DNA from: Rhizobacter sp. Root1221
Lineage (GTDB): Bacteria; Pseudomonadota; Gammaproteobacteria; Burkholderiales; Burkholderiaceae_C
Length of the DNA: 64,000 nucleotides
Direction of reading: 5' to 3'
Assembly (NCBI RefSeq): GCF_001425785.1
Contig: NZ_LMDI01000005.1
Location: 153,300-217,299, forward strand
Below the pieces are notes generated by a model. That model was given only the letters and a program-made list of their open reading frames with translations. It was not told the origin of the DNA and made no database searches. Of this stretch, positions 45,612-54,649 are shown in pieces (within the stretch, counting starts at the first letter, position 1; every line of letters begins with the position of its first letter). The position numbers were made by a program, and so were the translations under genes.

Positions 45612-46385
45612 TCACGGCACCGACAGCACGTTGAGCATCATCCCGAGGAACAGCGCCACCTCCGCGTGGCCATCGAGGAAGTAGGCCGCACGCGACCGCG
45701 GGTCGTCGCGGCCGATGCGCACCGTGAGCCAGTGCGGGGGCGCGCGCACGAACACCGATTCGTCGTTCACGTCGTCGCCCACGAACACCGCGGCGGCCGA
45801 ACGGCTGCGCTCGACGAGCCGCACCACCGCATCGCCCTTGTCGGGCGCGAGGGTGTCCACCACATTCACCACGCACTTGCCGCCGAACGTGGCGAGGCCC
45901 GGCTCGATGGTGTGCAGCAGGGCGTCGATGGCGGCTTGCGCGGCGTCGCGGTCACGGGCCAGGCGGTAGTGCAGCGCGAGCGAGTAGCGCTTGTCCTCGA
46001 TGGACACGCCGGCCGCCGCCAGCACGGGCCCGGCCGCGGCCAGGCGCATGCGCAACGCATCGAGCGACGGGCTGGCGTGGGGGGGCGTGGTGTCGAGGGG
46101 GTCCTCGGCGCCGTGGTTGCCCACGACGTAGTGCGGTTCGAACCCGAGGCGGGGCGCCACGTCGGCCACGCTGCGGCCGGTGACGATGGCCACCGGGCAC
46201 AGGTGGGCCAGCTGGCGCAGCTGCTGCGCGATGGCCGCCGACACGCGGGCGTCGTCGGGGCGCGCCACGATGGGGGCGAGCGTGCCGTCGAAGTCGAAGG
46301 CCAGCAGCGGGCGCATGGCCATCACGGTGGACAGGGCCAGTTCGCCGGGAGGGGTGAAGAGGTGTTTCATCGCGGGGGCATTCAT
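45612..46385 (-). CDS. otsB: trehalose-6-phosphate phosphatase
   Basis: The 257-residue HAD-family enzyme has motif I LLAFDFDGTLAPI, GRSVADV (motif II region), the KGDAVVRL lysine and the FVGDDVNDE motif typical of OtsB. It dephosphorylates trehalose-6-phosphate to trehalose. The gene begins 5 nt after the otsA stop, so the two are co-translated. The ATG at 46385 (or 46370) is suitable; extra residues upstream of it look non-coding. Confidence 0.92.
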   Translation of the reverse strand: MNAPAMKHLFTPPGELALSTVMAMRPLLAFDFDGTLAPIVARPDDARVSAAIAQQLRQLAHLCPVAIVTGRSVADVAPRLGFEPHYVVGNHGAEDPLDTTPPHASPSLDALRMRLAAAGPVLAAAGVSIEDKRYSLALHYRLARDRDAAQAAIDALLHTIEPGLATFGGKCVVNVVDTLAPDKGDAVVRLVERSRSAAAVFVGDDVNDESVFVRAPPHWLTVRIGRDDPRSRAAYFLDGHAEVALFLGMMLNVLSVP

Positions 46386-46390
46386 GCGGG

Positions 46391-48643
46391 TCAGGCGCGT
46401 TGGTGCCGCTTGAGGCGGGCCTGGATGCGGTCCCGCAGGCGCGAGCGGCCGCCGTCGGACAGCATGCGGCCGGCCCAGCGGTACACGTTGAATTCCCGCA
46501 CGTTGGCGCGCAGGCTGGCCATGCGTTCGCGTTGCTCGGGTGCGGGCATGCGCAGGGCCTGCTCGAGGGCGTCGGCGCATTCCTCGACGTGGTACGGGTT
46601 GACGATGAGGGCCTCGGGCATCTCACGCGCCGCGCCGGCAAAACGGCTCAGCACGAGCACACCTTGTTCGTCGTCGCGTGCTGCCACGAATTCCTTGCAC
46701 ACAAGGTTCATGCCGTCGTGCAGGCTGGTCACCACGCAGATCTCGGCCGCACGGTACAGCTCGATCAGTTGCGCGTGTTCGTGGTGTTCGGCCAGCAGGT
46801 GCACCGGCAGGTACCCGGTGCTGCCGAACCGCATGTTGATGCGCTGCGTGACCTGCTGGATGCGGTCCTGGAACGCGCGGTATTCCTCCAGCGAACTGCG
46901 CGACGGTGCGGCCACCTGGATGAACGAGAAGCGGCCCACCCACTCGGGGTGTTTCTCGAGCAGGCGCTCCACGGCGTGCAACCGCTCGAGGATGCCCTTC
47001 GTGTAGTCGAACCGGTCCACACCGACCGCGATGCGGTGCTCGAGGCCGTAGCCGAACCGCTCGCGCACGTTGCGCCGGCAGTCGGCCACCGGCAACCACG
47101 TGGCGATCTCGCTGTCCGCGGGCCACTCGATCGAGATGGGGTAGCTCTCGACGAGGGTGTCGTCGTCGTGGAACGAGATGGTGGAGTGCTCGTGTTCGAT
47201 GCGGGCCTCGAGGTAGCGGTCCACCGTCTCGATGAAGTTCTTGCAGTGAAAGCGCGTGTGGAAGCCGAGGATGGTGCTGCCGAGCATGCCCTCGAGGATC
47301 TCGCGGCGCCACGGGCAGATGCCGAACGATTCGGGGTTGGGCCACGGGATGTGCCAGAACGTCAGGATCGTGGCACGCGGCAGCTTCTTGCGGATCATCG
47401 CCGGCAGCAGCGCGAAGTGGTAGTCCTGCACCAGCACCACGGGGTCTTCGACCACCGCCTCGGCCACCACCGCATCGGCAAACCGCTGGTTGACCGCGCA
47501 GTAGCGGTTCCAGTCGGCCTCGCGGAACACCGGCCGCACGTGGGCCACGTGGCAAAGCGGCCACAGCCCCTCGTTCGAGAAGCCGTAGTAGAAGCCCTGT
47601 TCCTCCTCCGGCGTGAGCCAGAGGCGGCGCAGCACGTATTCGTCGCGGCCCGGCGGCACCATCACGCGGTCGTTGGCGTCCACCACGTCGTGGTCGGCGC
47701 TGCCGCTGCCGTGGGCGATCCACGTGCCGGAACACGCGCGCATCACCGGCTCCACCGCGGTCACGAGGCCGCTCGCGGGGCGCTTGACGATGACGCCGTC
47801 CTTGCCACGTTCGTGGATATACGGCTCGCGGTTCGACACCACGATCACCTGGTCGCCGCGAAGTTGCGTGCGCAGCAGCGTGCGCAGCCGTTCGGGGTTC
47901 CACTCGGCGTCGGGCCCCTGCGCGCGGCGGTATTCGTCTTCCAGGTCGCGCAGGCGGGCGCGCAGGTCGGCCGCGAGCGGTGCCAGCTCGGGCGGCGCGG
48001 AAGCGGCCGGCGACAGCGGTGACATGGGCATCAGCACACCTTCACCGCGCAGCAGCGCGCGGGCGCCTGCCATCCAGCCGCGCCAGCTGAGCTGCGCCAC
48101 GACCACGGTGATGAGTGTCATCGCGAGGCCCAGGCTGGCGATCAGGATGATCAGGTACTTCTGCGTGTCCTGGCTGCGGCGTTCGAGGAAGCTCAGGTCA
48201 TGGAGGATGACGAGGTCGGCCATGCGGCCGCTGTCGCCGTTGATGGGGTGCATGCCCACCTGCACCGATCCGCCTTCGAGCTTGAGCTGCGATTCGTTCT
48301 GGCCTGCGATCTCGCGGGCCTTCTCGCACGTGAGCGACGGGGGGAAGCCGGCCGTGCGGCGCACCACCTCGCCCTCGATCGAGCAAAGGCCGATGCCCAC
48401 GAGGCGTTCGTCCTGTGCCGCGCGATCGATCAGCGTCTGCAGGCGCCGGGTCTTGAAATCCTGCCGGTTCTCGGCAATGGAATCGGAGAGTGCGCTCGCG
48501 ACGAGCGAGCCACGCAGGTTCAGGTCGCGCGAGAACCACCTCAGCGTCAGGCTGTCCATCAGCGGGAGCACGAGGTAGGCCGTCGCGATCAGCGTGAGCA
48601 CGAGCGGGAGGAGGAAACGGAGCTGCAGTCGCAGGGAATTCAT
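46391..48643 (-). CDS. otsA: membrane-anchored trehalose-6-phosphate synthase
   Basis: The 750-residue protein has two parts. Residues 1-190 form TM1 (about 8-28), a periplasmic-looking segment (30-162) and TM2 (163-186), like a small sensor domain. Residues 265-750 are a complete GT20 synthase: VIVVSNREPYIHE, a tandem HDYHFALLP-like segment VQDYHFALLP, FWHIPWP, VDRFDYTKGI and HDGMNLVCKEFVA. It joins UDP-glucose and glucose-6-phosphate. E. coli OtsA is about 475 residues and soluble, so the N-terminal unit is an addition. Start ATG 48643 is set by that TM. The gene precedes otsB and diverges from the GH15 gene, so it may respond to an external or membrane signal. Confidence 0.9.
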   Translation of the reverse strand: MNSLRLQLRFLLPLVLTLIATAYLVLPLMDSLTLRWFSRDLNLRGSLVASALSDSIAENRQDFKTRRLQTLIDRAAQDERLVGIGLCSIEGEVVRRTAGFPPSLTCEKAREIAGQNESQLKLEGGSVQVGMHPINGDSGRMADLVILHDLSFLERRSQDTQKYLIILIASLGLAMTLITVVVAQLSWRGWMAGARALLRGEGVLMPMSPLSPAASAPPELAPLAADLRARLRDLEDEYRRAQGPDAEWNPERLRTLLRTQLRGDQVIVVSNREPYIHERGKDGVIVKRPASGLVTAVEPVMRACSGTWIAHGSGSADHDVVDANDRVMVPPGRDEYVLRRLWLTPEEEQGFYYGFSNEGLWPLCHVAHVRPVFREADWNRYCAVNQRFADAVVAEAVVEDPVVLVQDYHFALLPAMIRKKLPRATILTFWHIPWPNPESFGICPWRREILEGMLGSTILGFHTRFHCKNFIETVDRYLEARIEHEHSTISFHDDDTLVESYPISIEWPADSEIATWLPVADCRRNVRERFGYGLEHRIAVGVDRFDYTKGILERLHAVERLLEKHPEWVGRFSFIQVAAPSRSSLEEYRAFQDRIQQVTQRINMRFGSTGYLPVHLLAEHHEHAQLIELYRAAEICVVTSLHDGMNLVCKEFVAARDDEQGVLVLSRFAGAAREMPEALIVNPYHVEECADALEQALRMPAPEQRERMASLRANVREFNVYRWAGRMLSDGGRSRLRDRIQARLKRHQRA

Positions 48644-48806
48644 GGGCGTGTCGGAGGGCCCGCAGCGGCGGCCGTTTCCGTGGGCTGGAAGGCGAAGGGG
48701 AATGGCGGTGGATTGCGCAAATCCATGCGGACGACTGTACAGTGGGCCGCTGTGTCGAATCGGCGGTTTCTCGTGTCGGACATTCCCTACAAACAAAGGA
48801 GCGGCT

Positions 48807-50633
48807 GTGAGTGGACCTGCAACGGACAACCCCTTCCTGAAGCGCGATGCCACGCTAGATCTCGCGCTGATCGGCAACTGCGCCATCGGCGCGCTGGTGG
48901 ATCGTTACGCCCGCATCGTGTGGTGCTGCATGCCACGGTTCGACAGCGATCCCGTGTTCCACGCACTGCTCGATTCGGGCAACGGCGTGGGCCATGACGG
49001 CACGCTGGCAGTGGAACTCGAAGGCGCGGTGCGCAGCGAGCAGTTCTACGAACCCGGCACGGCCGTGGTGCGCACGCGCCTGTTCGATGCCGCCGGCCAT
49101 GGCATCGAGGTCACCGATTTCGCGCCGCGCTTCTGGGTGCGCGAACGCATGTTCCACCCGGCGCAACTGGTGCGGCGCATTCGCCCGCTGAGCGGGCGCC
49201 CGCGCGTGCGCCTCATCGTGCGGCCCCGCAGCGAATGGGGCGCCACCGTGCCCACGCTCACGCGCGGCAGCAACCACGTGCGCTACGTGTCGCCGCAAGG
49301 TGCGTTGCGCCTGAGCACTGACGCCCCGCTCACGTACGTGCTCGACGAAACCTGGTTCTCGCTGCACACCCCCATCAGCATGCTGCTGGGCCCTGACGAA
49401 ACCATCAACTCCGGCATCGGCGAAACCGCCCGCGACTTCGAGGAACAGACGTCGCTCTACTGGCGCGAATGGACACGCCGCCTCGCGCTGCCGCTCGAAT
49501 GGCAGGAGGCCGTGATCCGCGCGGCCATCACGTTGAAGCTGTGCCAGTACGGTGACACCGGGGCCATCGTCGCCGCGATGACCACCAGCATCCCCGAGGC
49601 GCCCAACAGCCAGCGCAACTGGGACTACCGCTACTGTTGGTTGCGCGACGCCTTTTTCGTCGTGCGCGCGCTCAACAGCCTCTCCGAGGTGGGCACCATG
49701 GAGGACTACCTCCGCTGGGTACACGACGTGGTGCGCGGGGCCGATGGCGGCCACGTGCAACCGCTCTACGGCGTGGGCCTCGAGCAGGGCCTCATCGAAC
49801 GCGAACTGACACACCTGGGCGGCTATCGCGGCATGGGGCCCGTGCGCGTGGGCAACCAGGCGTACGAGCACTTCCAGCACGACGTGTACGGCAACATCGT
49901 GCTCGGCGCGGCGCAGGCCTTCCACGACCATCGCCTGTTCCGCCGCGCCGACGTCGATGACTTCGCTGCACTCGAACCCATGGGCGAGCGCGCGTGGCAG
50001 CTGCACGACCAGCCCGACGCCGGCATGTGGGAACTGCGCACGCGCTCGCGGGTGCACACCTCGTCGTCGCTGATGTGCTGGGCCGCCTGCGACCGTCTCG
50101 CCAAGATCGCCGTCGTGCTGGGCCTGCGCGACCGCGCCACGCTGTGGGCCGACCGCGCCGATGTCATCCAGCGCCGCATCCTCGAGGCCTCGTGGAGCGA
50201 GGAGCGCAAGGCCTTCGTCGAAAGTTTTGGCGGGCGCGACCTCGATGCCAGCGTGCTGCTGATGGCCGAGGTGGGCTTCATCAACCCGAAGGACCCGCGG
50301 TTCATCGCCACCGTGGACGCGCTGGAGGCGTCGCTGTGCGACGGTCCGTTCATGCGGCGCTACGAAGCCCCCGACGACTTCGGCCGCCCCGAGACCGCGT
50401 TCAACGTGTGTTCGTTCTGGCGCATCGACGCGCTCGCGCGCATCGGCCGTGTCGAGCAGGCGCGCGAGATCTTCGAGACCCTGCTCGCGCGGCGCAACCA
50501 CGTGGGGCTGTTGTCGGAAGACCTGAAACCCGATTCGGGCGAACTGTGGGGCAACTTCCCCCAGACCTACTCGATGGTCGGTATCATCAACGGCGCAATG
50601 CGTCTCTCCAAACCCTGGGACACGGTGGTCTGA
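48807..50633 (+). CDS. glycoside hydrolase family 15 protein (trehalase/glucoamylase-like)
   Basis: The 608-residue protein starts at GTG with AAAGGAG 7 nt upstream. It has the GH15 N-terminal beta-domain (IGNCAIGALVDRYARIVWCCMPRFDS) and an (alpha/alpha)6 barrel with NWDYRYCWLRDAFF and AYEHFQHDVYGN. The catalytic acids expected in GH15 lie in the WDYRYCWLRD and SEDLKPDSGE stretches. It probably hydrolyses trehalose or alpha-glucosides in the cytoplasm, since there is no signal peptide. It diverges from otsA, so synthesis and breakdown genes share one intergenic region. The next gene follows after 3 nt. Confidence 0.9.
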   Translation: MSGPATDNPFLKRDATLDLALIGNCAIGALVDRYARIVWCCMPRFDSDPVFHALLDSGNGVGHDGTLAVELEGAVRSEQFYEPGTAVVRTRLFDAAGHGIEVTDFAPRFWVRERMFHPAQLVRRIRPLSGRPRVRLIVRPRSEWGATVPTLTRGSNHVRYVSPQGALRLSTDAPLTYVLDETWFSLHTPISMLLGPDETINSGIGETARDFEEQTSLYWREWTRRLALPLEWQEAVIRAAITLKLCQYGDTGAIVAAMTTSIPEAPNSQRNWDYRYCWLRDAFFVVRALNSLSEVGTMEDYLRWVHDVVRGADGGHVQPLYGVGLEQGLIERELTHLGGYRGMGPVRVGNQAYEHFQHDVYGNIVLGAAQAFHDHRLFRRADVDDFAALEPMGERAWQLHDQPDAGMWELRTRSRVHTSSSLMCWAACDRLAKIAVVLGLRDRATLWADRADVIQRRILEASWSEERKAFVESFGGRDLDASVLLMAEVGFINPKDPRFIATVDALEASLCDGPFMRRYEAPDDFGRPETAFNVCSFWRIDALARIGRVEQAREIFETLLARRNHVGLLSEDLKPDSGELWGNFPQTYSMVGIINGAMRLSKPWDTVV

Positions 50634-50636
50634 TCG

Positions 50637-51263
50637 ATGGCGGAGTCTCCTGTTCCCCGCGCGCGCGACCGGCGCTTCCGTATCGAAGCATTCACGGAAC
50701 GCGACGCCATGGTGTTGCGCTCCATGGTCAAGCTGCTGGCCGGCAAGACCCGTGACCGCTGGGGCGCCGTCGACGCCGATCCCGTGCACCTGCTGGTGGT
50801 CCCCGTCGACTTTGCCGGCGAGCCACCGCCCGAAACCTTCGTGTTGCGGGCCGCGCTGCCGTTGCGCGCCGACGACCTGTGGAGCCAGCTCGACCGCATC
50901 AGCGGCCAGATCGAGCTCGACGAAAGCATGCTCCGCCCTTCCAGGCAAGCGGGCGGTGCCGGCCGGCCGGCCGCGGGCGGGAGACGCCTGCAGCTGTTGC
51001 GCTGGCCACCCGATGCCTTGCTCGGAGCCGATCTCCGCTACCTGCGCCTGGCCACCATGCTGGGCGCGCGGCCATTTGCCATCGAGGAGCTGGCGGTCAA
51101 GGCGAACATCCCGCTCGCCACGTGCCATGCCTTTGCCGCGGTGCTGCATGCCAATGGCGTGGCGCAGTGGCTGCTCGACTCCGACGAGCCGGGTGATGCG
51201 CCCTCCGCACCGGGCAACGCGGGGCTGATCTTCCGCATCCGCTCACGGCTGGGGCTCGAATGA
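50637..51263 (+). CDS. uncharacterised 208-residue protein, GTPase partner
   Basis: I do not recognise this protein. It has no signal or TM segment. The C-terminal half has a winged-helix-like run (LLGADLRYLRLATMLGARPFAIEELAVKANIPLATCHAFAAVLHANG), which suggests a DNA- or protein-binding fold. The N-terminal half is a beta-rich segment with VLRSMVKLLAGKTRDRWG. It follows the GH15 gene by 3 nt and overlaps the GTPase gene by 4 nt (ATGA), so the three are co-translated. It is most simply a cognate partner or effector of that GTPase, but this is inference from position only. Confidence 0.7.
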   Translation: MAESPVPRARDRRFRIEAFTERDAMVLRSMVKLLAGKTRDRWGAVDADPVHLLVVPVDFAGEPPPETFVLRAALPLRADDLWSQLDRISGQIELDESMLRPSRQAGGAGRPAAGGRRLQLLRWPPDALLGADLRYLRLATMLGARPFAIEELAVKANIPLATCHAFAAVLHANGVAQWLLDSDEPGDAPSAPGNAGLIFRIRSRLGLE

Positions 51264-51781
51264 ACACCACGCCCATCGTTCATCGCATTCTGTTCACCGG
51301 CACGATGGGGGTCGGCAAGTCCACGGCCGTGGCGTCGTTGCTCGACGCACCGCTCGTCAGCACCAACATCGACGACGGCAAGGCGCCGGTGGCCGTCGAT
51401 CACGGCGACATCGTGCTCGACAACGGCGACCGCCTCCGCCTGTACGGCACCCCGGGCCAGCGCCGCTTCGAACCCACGTGGCGTGCACTCGCCGAGGACG
51501 CCATGGGGCTCGTGGTGCTGGTCGACCACGCGCGGTCCGACCCGCTGGCCGACCTGGCCATCTACCTCGAGAACTTCGCCGGCCTGATCGCGCGCACCGG
51601 CTGTGTCATCGGGGTGGGCCGGCTGCGGCCCGGCGCCTCGCCGAGCCTCGACGCGCTGGCGGAAGCCGCGGCGCGGCACGGGGTCGTCTGCCCCATCGTG
51701 CCGCTCGACGTGCGCGAGCGCACGCAGGTGCTGGCGCTGGTGGACCTCCTGCTGGTGCAGCTGGAAAGTCGGGGGGTCTGA
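51260..51781 (+). CDS. small Ras-like GTPase lacking the NKxD motif
   Basis: The 173-residue protein belongs to the MglA/Srprb-like bacterial GTPases. P-loop GTMGVGKS is at 14-21, followed by the switch I region (VSTNIDDGKAPVAVDHGDIVLDNG). The G3 motif is YGTPGQ at 62-67, as in the family. At the position where N/T-K-x-D normally selects guanine, the sequence reads VIGVGRLRPG (116-125), so the Asp is missing. Either nucleotide preference is relaxed or the protein is a binding-only switch. It overlaps its upstream partner by 4 nt and has no roadblock/LC7 gene nearby. It may regulate trehalose metabolism or polarity; no direct evidence. Confidence 0.8.
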   Translation: MNTTPIVHRILFTGTMGVGKSTAVASLLDAPLVSTNIDDGKAPVAVDHGDIVLDNGDRLRLYGTPGQRRFEPTWRALAEDAMGLVVLVDHARSDPLADLAIYLENFAGLIARTGCVIGVGRLRPGASPSLDALAEAAARHGVVCPIVPLDVRERTQVLALVDLLLVQLESRGV

Positions 51782-51861
51782 AGGGGATACGGCCGGGGTC
51801 TGCCCGGAGACTGGATGGGTTGTTGGTTCATCCCCGTCCATTCCAGAAGGAGACCCCTGTC

Positions 51862-52455
51862 ATGAAGTCGATCATCCGCATGTGGCTGCTGTGTGCGAGC
51901 AGCGTGGTGGTGTTGTGTGGTTGCGGTGGTGGCGGGGGTGACGACACCGTCGCCACCGACGAAAGCGGCCTGCCGCCAGCCTCGTCGTGCCTGCCCACCA
52001 CCGAGGCCCTGGGCAACCGCGTGCAAGGCATGAACACCTATGCGGAAGTCGCGGCCCACATGGGCTGCGAAGGCCGCCTCGTCGGCGACGTCACCACCAG
52101 CGGCCACACCGTGCGCACCTACGACTGGGGTCGTGTCGAATCGGGCCCCTACGTGCAGATGGAATTCCGCACCGACCAGCTCCACGGCTGGACATCCAAG
52201 GGCCTCTACGGCGCTGACCCCGCCACCTGCCTGCCCACCCGCGCCGCCGTCGACCGCCTGGCGGTGGACATGGACATCCTCGACGTCAATGCCATCATCG
52301 GGTGCCGCGGGCAGACCGTGTCGTTCACCGTCAACTACGCGTCCGCCGACGGGTTGCAGAGCGTGGAGGCCTGGGGCAACGTCACGTCAGGCCCGTACCT
52401 CATGGCCACCTTCAAGAAGAACCTGCTGGTCGCGTTTTCCACCCAGCGGCTGTGA
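51862..52455 (+). CDS. lipoprotein with two BLIP-like repeats
   Basis: The 197-residue protein has a signal peptide with lipobox LCGC (C21), a Gly-rich linker, then two repeats of about 70-75 residues. Each repeat holds a C..P....L..R start, a GC (MGCEG, IGCRG) and an aromatic-rich end (GPYVQMEFRTDQL, GPYLMATFKKNLL). This matches the beta-lactamase-inhibitor (BLIP)/SmpA-type fold. The Cys pairs are consistent with one disulfide per repeat. The gene lies 80 nt after the GTPase gene on the same strand. Its partner protein is unknown. A periplasmic inhibitor or scaffold role is possible. Confidence 0.75.
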   Translation: MKSIIRMWLLCASSVVVLCGCGGGGGDDTVATDESGLPPASSCLPTTEALGNRVQGMNTYAEVAAHMGCEGRLVGDVTTSGHTVRTYDWGRVESGPYVQMEFRTDQLHGWTSKGLYGADPATCLPTRAAVDRLAVDMDILDVNAIIGCRGQTVSFTVNYASADGLQSVEAWGNVTSGPYLMATFKKNLLVAFSTQRL

Positions 52456-52475
52456 CCCGCCGCGCCAGGGTCCGG

Positions 52476-53138
52476 TCAGGCGCCCGCGGAACGCCTGCGC
52501 AGGCGTTCCAGCACGCGCCACCCCAGCAGCACCGCCACGATGGCCGCGTACACCCCCACCTCGGCGAAGTCGTTCTTGCCGGCGCGCATCCAGAAGAAGT
52601 GCAGCAGGCCCAGCAGCACCGTGGCGTATACCAACTGGTGCAGCCGCTGCCAGCGGGGGGCACCCAGGGCCTTGATGGCGCGGTTGAACGACGTGGCGGC
52701 CAGCGGCAGCATCAGCAGCAAGGCCAGCGTGCCCACCAGGATGAACGGGCGCTTCGCGATGTCCGTCACGATGTCGGTCAGCAGCAGGTCCTTGTCGAGC
52801 CACGCGTAACAGAGGAAATGGATGCAACCGTAGAAGAACGTGTACAGGCCCAGCATGCGGCGGAAGCGGGCGAGGGCGGGGGTGTTCGTCCACTTGCGCA
52901 CGGGGGTCACGGCGAGCGTGATGCACAGGAACCGCAGCGTCCAGTCGCCGAAGCCCCGGATCAGCGCCTCGGCCGGGTTGGCCCCGAGGCTGTCGGTGGC
53001 CGCCCCCACCGCCAGCCACACGAACGGCAGCAGGCAGGTGATGAACAGCACCACCTTCGCCGCGGGGTGCAGCAGCCACGGGCGCTTGCGCGTGGTGCGG
53101 GTGGGCGAGGGCAGCACGGAAGACAAGGCGGTGCTCAT
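52476..53138 (-). CDS. msrQ: heme-binding membrane subunit of the periplasmic methionine sulfoxide reductase
   Basis: The 220-residue inner-membrane protein has 5-6 TM segments and the YedZ/MsrQ signature TLAVTPVRKW near 77, RRMLGLYTFFYGCIHFLCY near 95 with its heme-ligand histidine, and WQRLHQLVYATVLLGLLHFFW near 165. It carries electrons from quinone to MsrP. It lies 33 nt after msrP on the same strand in the usual msrPQ order. Confidence 0.95.
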   Translation of the reverse strand: MSTALSSVLPSPTRTTRKRPWLLHPAAKVVLFITCLLPFVWLAVGAATDSLGANPAEALIRGFGDWTLRFLCITLAVTPVRKWTNTPALARFRRMLGLYTFFYGCIHFLCYAWLDKDLLLTDIVTDIAKRPFILVGTLALLLMLPLAATSFNRAIKALGAPRWQRLHQLVYATVLLGLLHFFWMRAGKNDFAEVGVYAAIVAVLLGWRVLERLRRRSAGA

Positions 53139-53171
53139 GGTCGCGGGTGGGTGGGGCGCGGGCCGTGCGGC

Positions 53172-54164
53172 TCAGTAGAACCGCTTCAGGTCCATGCCGG
53201 TGTAAAGCTGGCCCACCTGGGCCTCGTAGCCATTGAACATCGTGGTGGCGCGCTTCTTGGCAAAGAGGCCGTCCTCGCCGATGCGGCGTTCCTTCGACTG
53301 GCTCCAGCGCGGGTGGTCCACGTTCGGGTTCACGTTCGAATAGAACCCGTACTCCGACGGGGCCGCGCGGTTCCACGACGTGGCCGGCTGCCGGTCGGTG
53401 AAGCGGATCTTCACGATCGACTTTCCGCTCTTGAAACCGTACTTCCACGGCACGACCAGGCGCAGTGGTGCGCCGTTCTGGTTGGGCAACACCTCGCCAT
53501 ACAGGCCGAAGGCCAGCAGCGCGAGCGGGTTCATGGCCTCGTCGAGGCGCAGGCCTTCCACGTAAGGCCAGGCCAACACGCGCGAGTTCAGTTCGGGCAT
53601 CTGCTTGGCGTCCGCCAGCGTCACGAATTCCACGAACTTGGCGTTGCCGGTGGGTTCCACGCGCTTGATGAGTTCCGACAGCGAGTACCCCACCCACGGG
53701 ATCACCATCGACCAGCCTTCCACGCACCGCAGCCGGTACACCCGTTCTTCCATCGGCGCGAGCTTCAGCAGTTCATCCAGGTCGTACACCTTCGGCTTCT
53801 TGACCTCGCCTTCGATGGCCACCGTCCACGGACGGGACTTCAGCGTTCCGGCCGTGCGCGCCGGGTCCGACTTGTCGGTGCCGAACTCGTAGTAGTTGTT
53901 GTACGTGGTCACGTCCGCATAGGCCGTGAGTTTTTCCATGGTGGTGGCGCCGGCCACGCCGCTGCGGGCGCCCGCGAGCGCTGCGAGCTTGTTGGGTCGG
54001 GGAATCTGGGCCAGCGCCTCACGCGACGCCCAGCCGGCCATTGCCAGGCCGCCGCCGCCTGCGGCCAGCAGCCTCAGCATCTGGCGCCGCTGCTCGTACA
54101 CCGCGTGGGGCGTGATTTCGGAGGCCACCGGGTGCTGGAACCCACGGTCCTTTAGGAACAACAT
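53172..54164 (-). CDS. msrP: molybdopterin-dependent periplasmic methionine sulfoxide reductase
   Basis: The 330-residue protein has a twin-arginine signal (R26-R27 in EQRRQML, then a hydrophobic stretch and cleavage near ALAQ). The mature protein is a sulfite-oxidase-fold MsrP/YedY with C147 in [14 protein letters not shown] as the molybdenum ligand, and motifs [14 protein letters not shown] and [19 protein letters not shown]. It repairs oxidised methionine in envelope proteins, with MsrQ as electron donor. Start ATG 54164 is set by the Tat leader. Open frame upstream belongs to a non-coding repeat. Confidence 0.95.
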   Translation of the reverse strand: MLFLKDRGFQHPVASEITPHAVYEQRRQMLRLLAAGGGGLAMAGWASREALAQIPRPNKLAALAGARSGVAGATTMEKLTAYADVTTYNNYYEFGTDKSDPARTAGTLKSRPWTVAIEGEVKKPKVYDLDELLKLAPMEERVYRLRCVEGWSMVIPWVGYSLSELIKRVEPTGNAKFVEFVTLADAKQMPELNSRVLAWPYVEGLRLDEAMNPLALLAFGLYGEVLPNQNGAPLRLVVPWKYGFKSGKSIVKIRFTDRQPATSWNRAAPSEYGFYSNVNPNVDHPRWSQSKERRIGEDGLFAKKRATTMFNGYEAQVGQLYTGMDLKRFY

Positions 54165-54358
54165 GCTGACTCCTTCGGTGGCGGGTGCCACGCTGCTTGA
54201 CGTAGTGTCGGGGTTCGAGCCTTGAACCTTACAACCGGTTCCGGATTTGTGCTGGCGGGGTGGTGCGCCCCCGCCGACCCCCCATTGTTTCGCCGCGCTG
54301 CGAGTTGCGTTTTCTCTCTGGCGAGGCCGCGCCGGGTCTCGGCCCGGCAGCCGAACTC

Positions 54359-54384
54359 CTTTCTCTTTCCGGCGAAAGAGAAAG
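54359..54384. repeat. perfect inverted repeat CTTTCTCTTTC-N4-GAAAGAGAAAG
   Basis: Eleven-base arms at 54359-54369 and 54374-54384 are exactly complementary around a CGGC loop. It resembles intergenic hairpins repeated in many Burkholderiales and Xanthomonadales genomes. It may act as a bidirectional terminator, but the arms are A/T-rich with no distinct T tract, so this is unsure. Confidence 0.6.
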
Positions 54385-54649
54385 TCAAAGAGAAACGCCT
54401 GAACACCAGCTTCCCGGAACTTTGCCCGGGCGCTTCGAGTGGCCAATCCCCCGCGCGACCACTGTCTCCAGCGCCACCGTTACCTATCCCGCGCGCACGC
54501 CGTGCCGGCTCATTTCGCCTCGCTGCGCATCGGCTGGTTCTCCGGTCACCCCGACGAAAGTCGCGGCCCACCGGCCCAGTGGGTCCCGGCTTCCGCCGGA
54601 ACGACAAGCATCGGGCGAGCCAGCGAAGCGGCAAAGCCCCGAAGCGCGT

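Noticed and set aside
51260-51781. Calling the small GTPase MglA with a gliding or polarity role
   Set aside because: Only the P-loop and PGQ motif support the family; the NKxD motif is missing and no MglB/roadblock or polarity gene is nearby.
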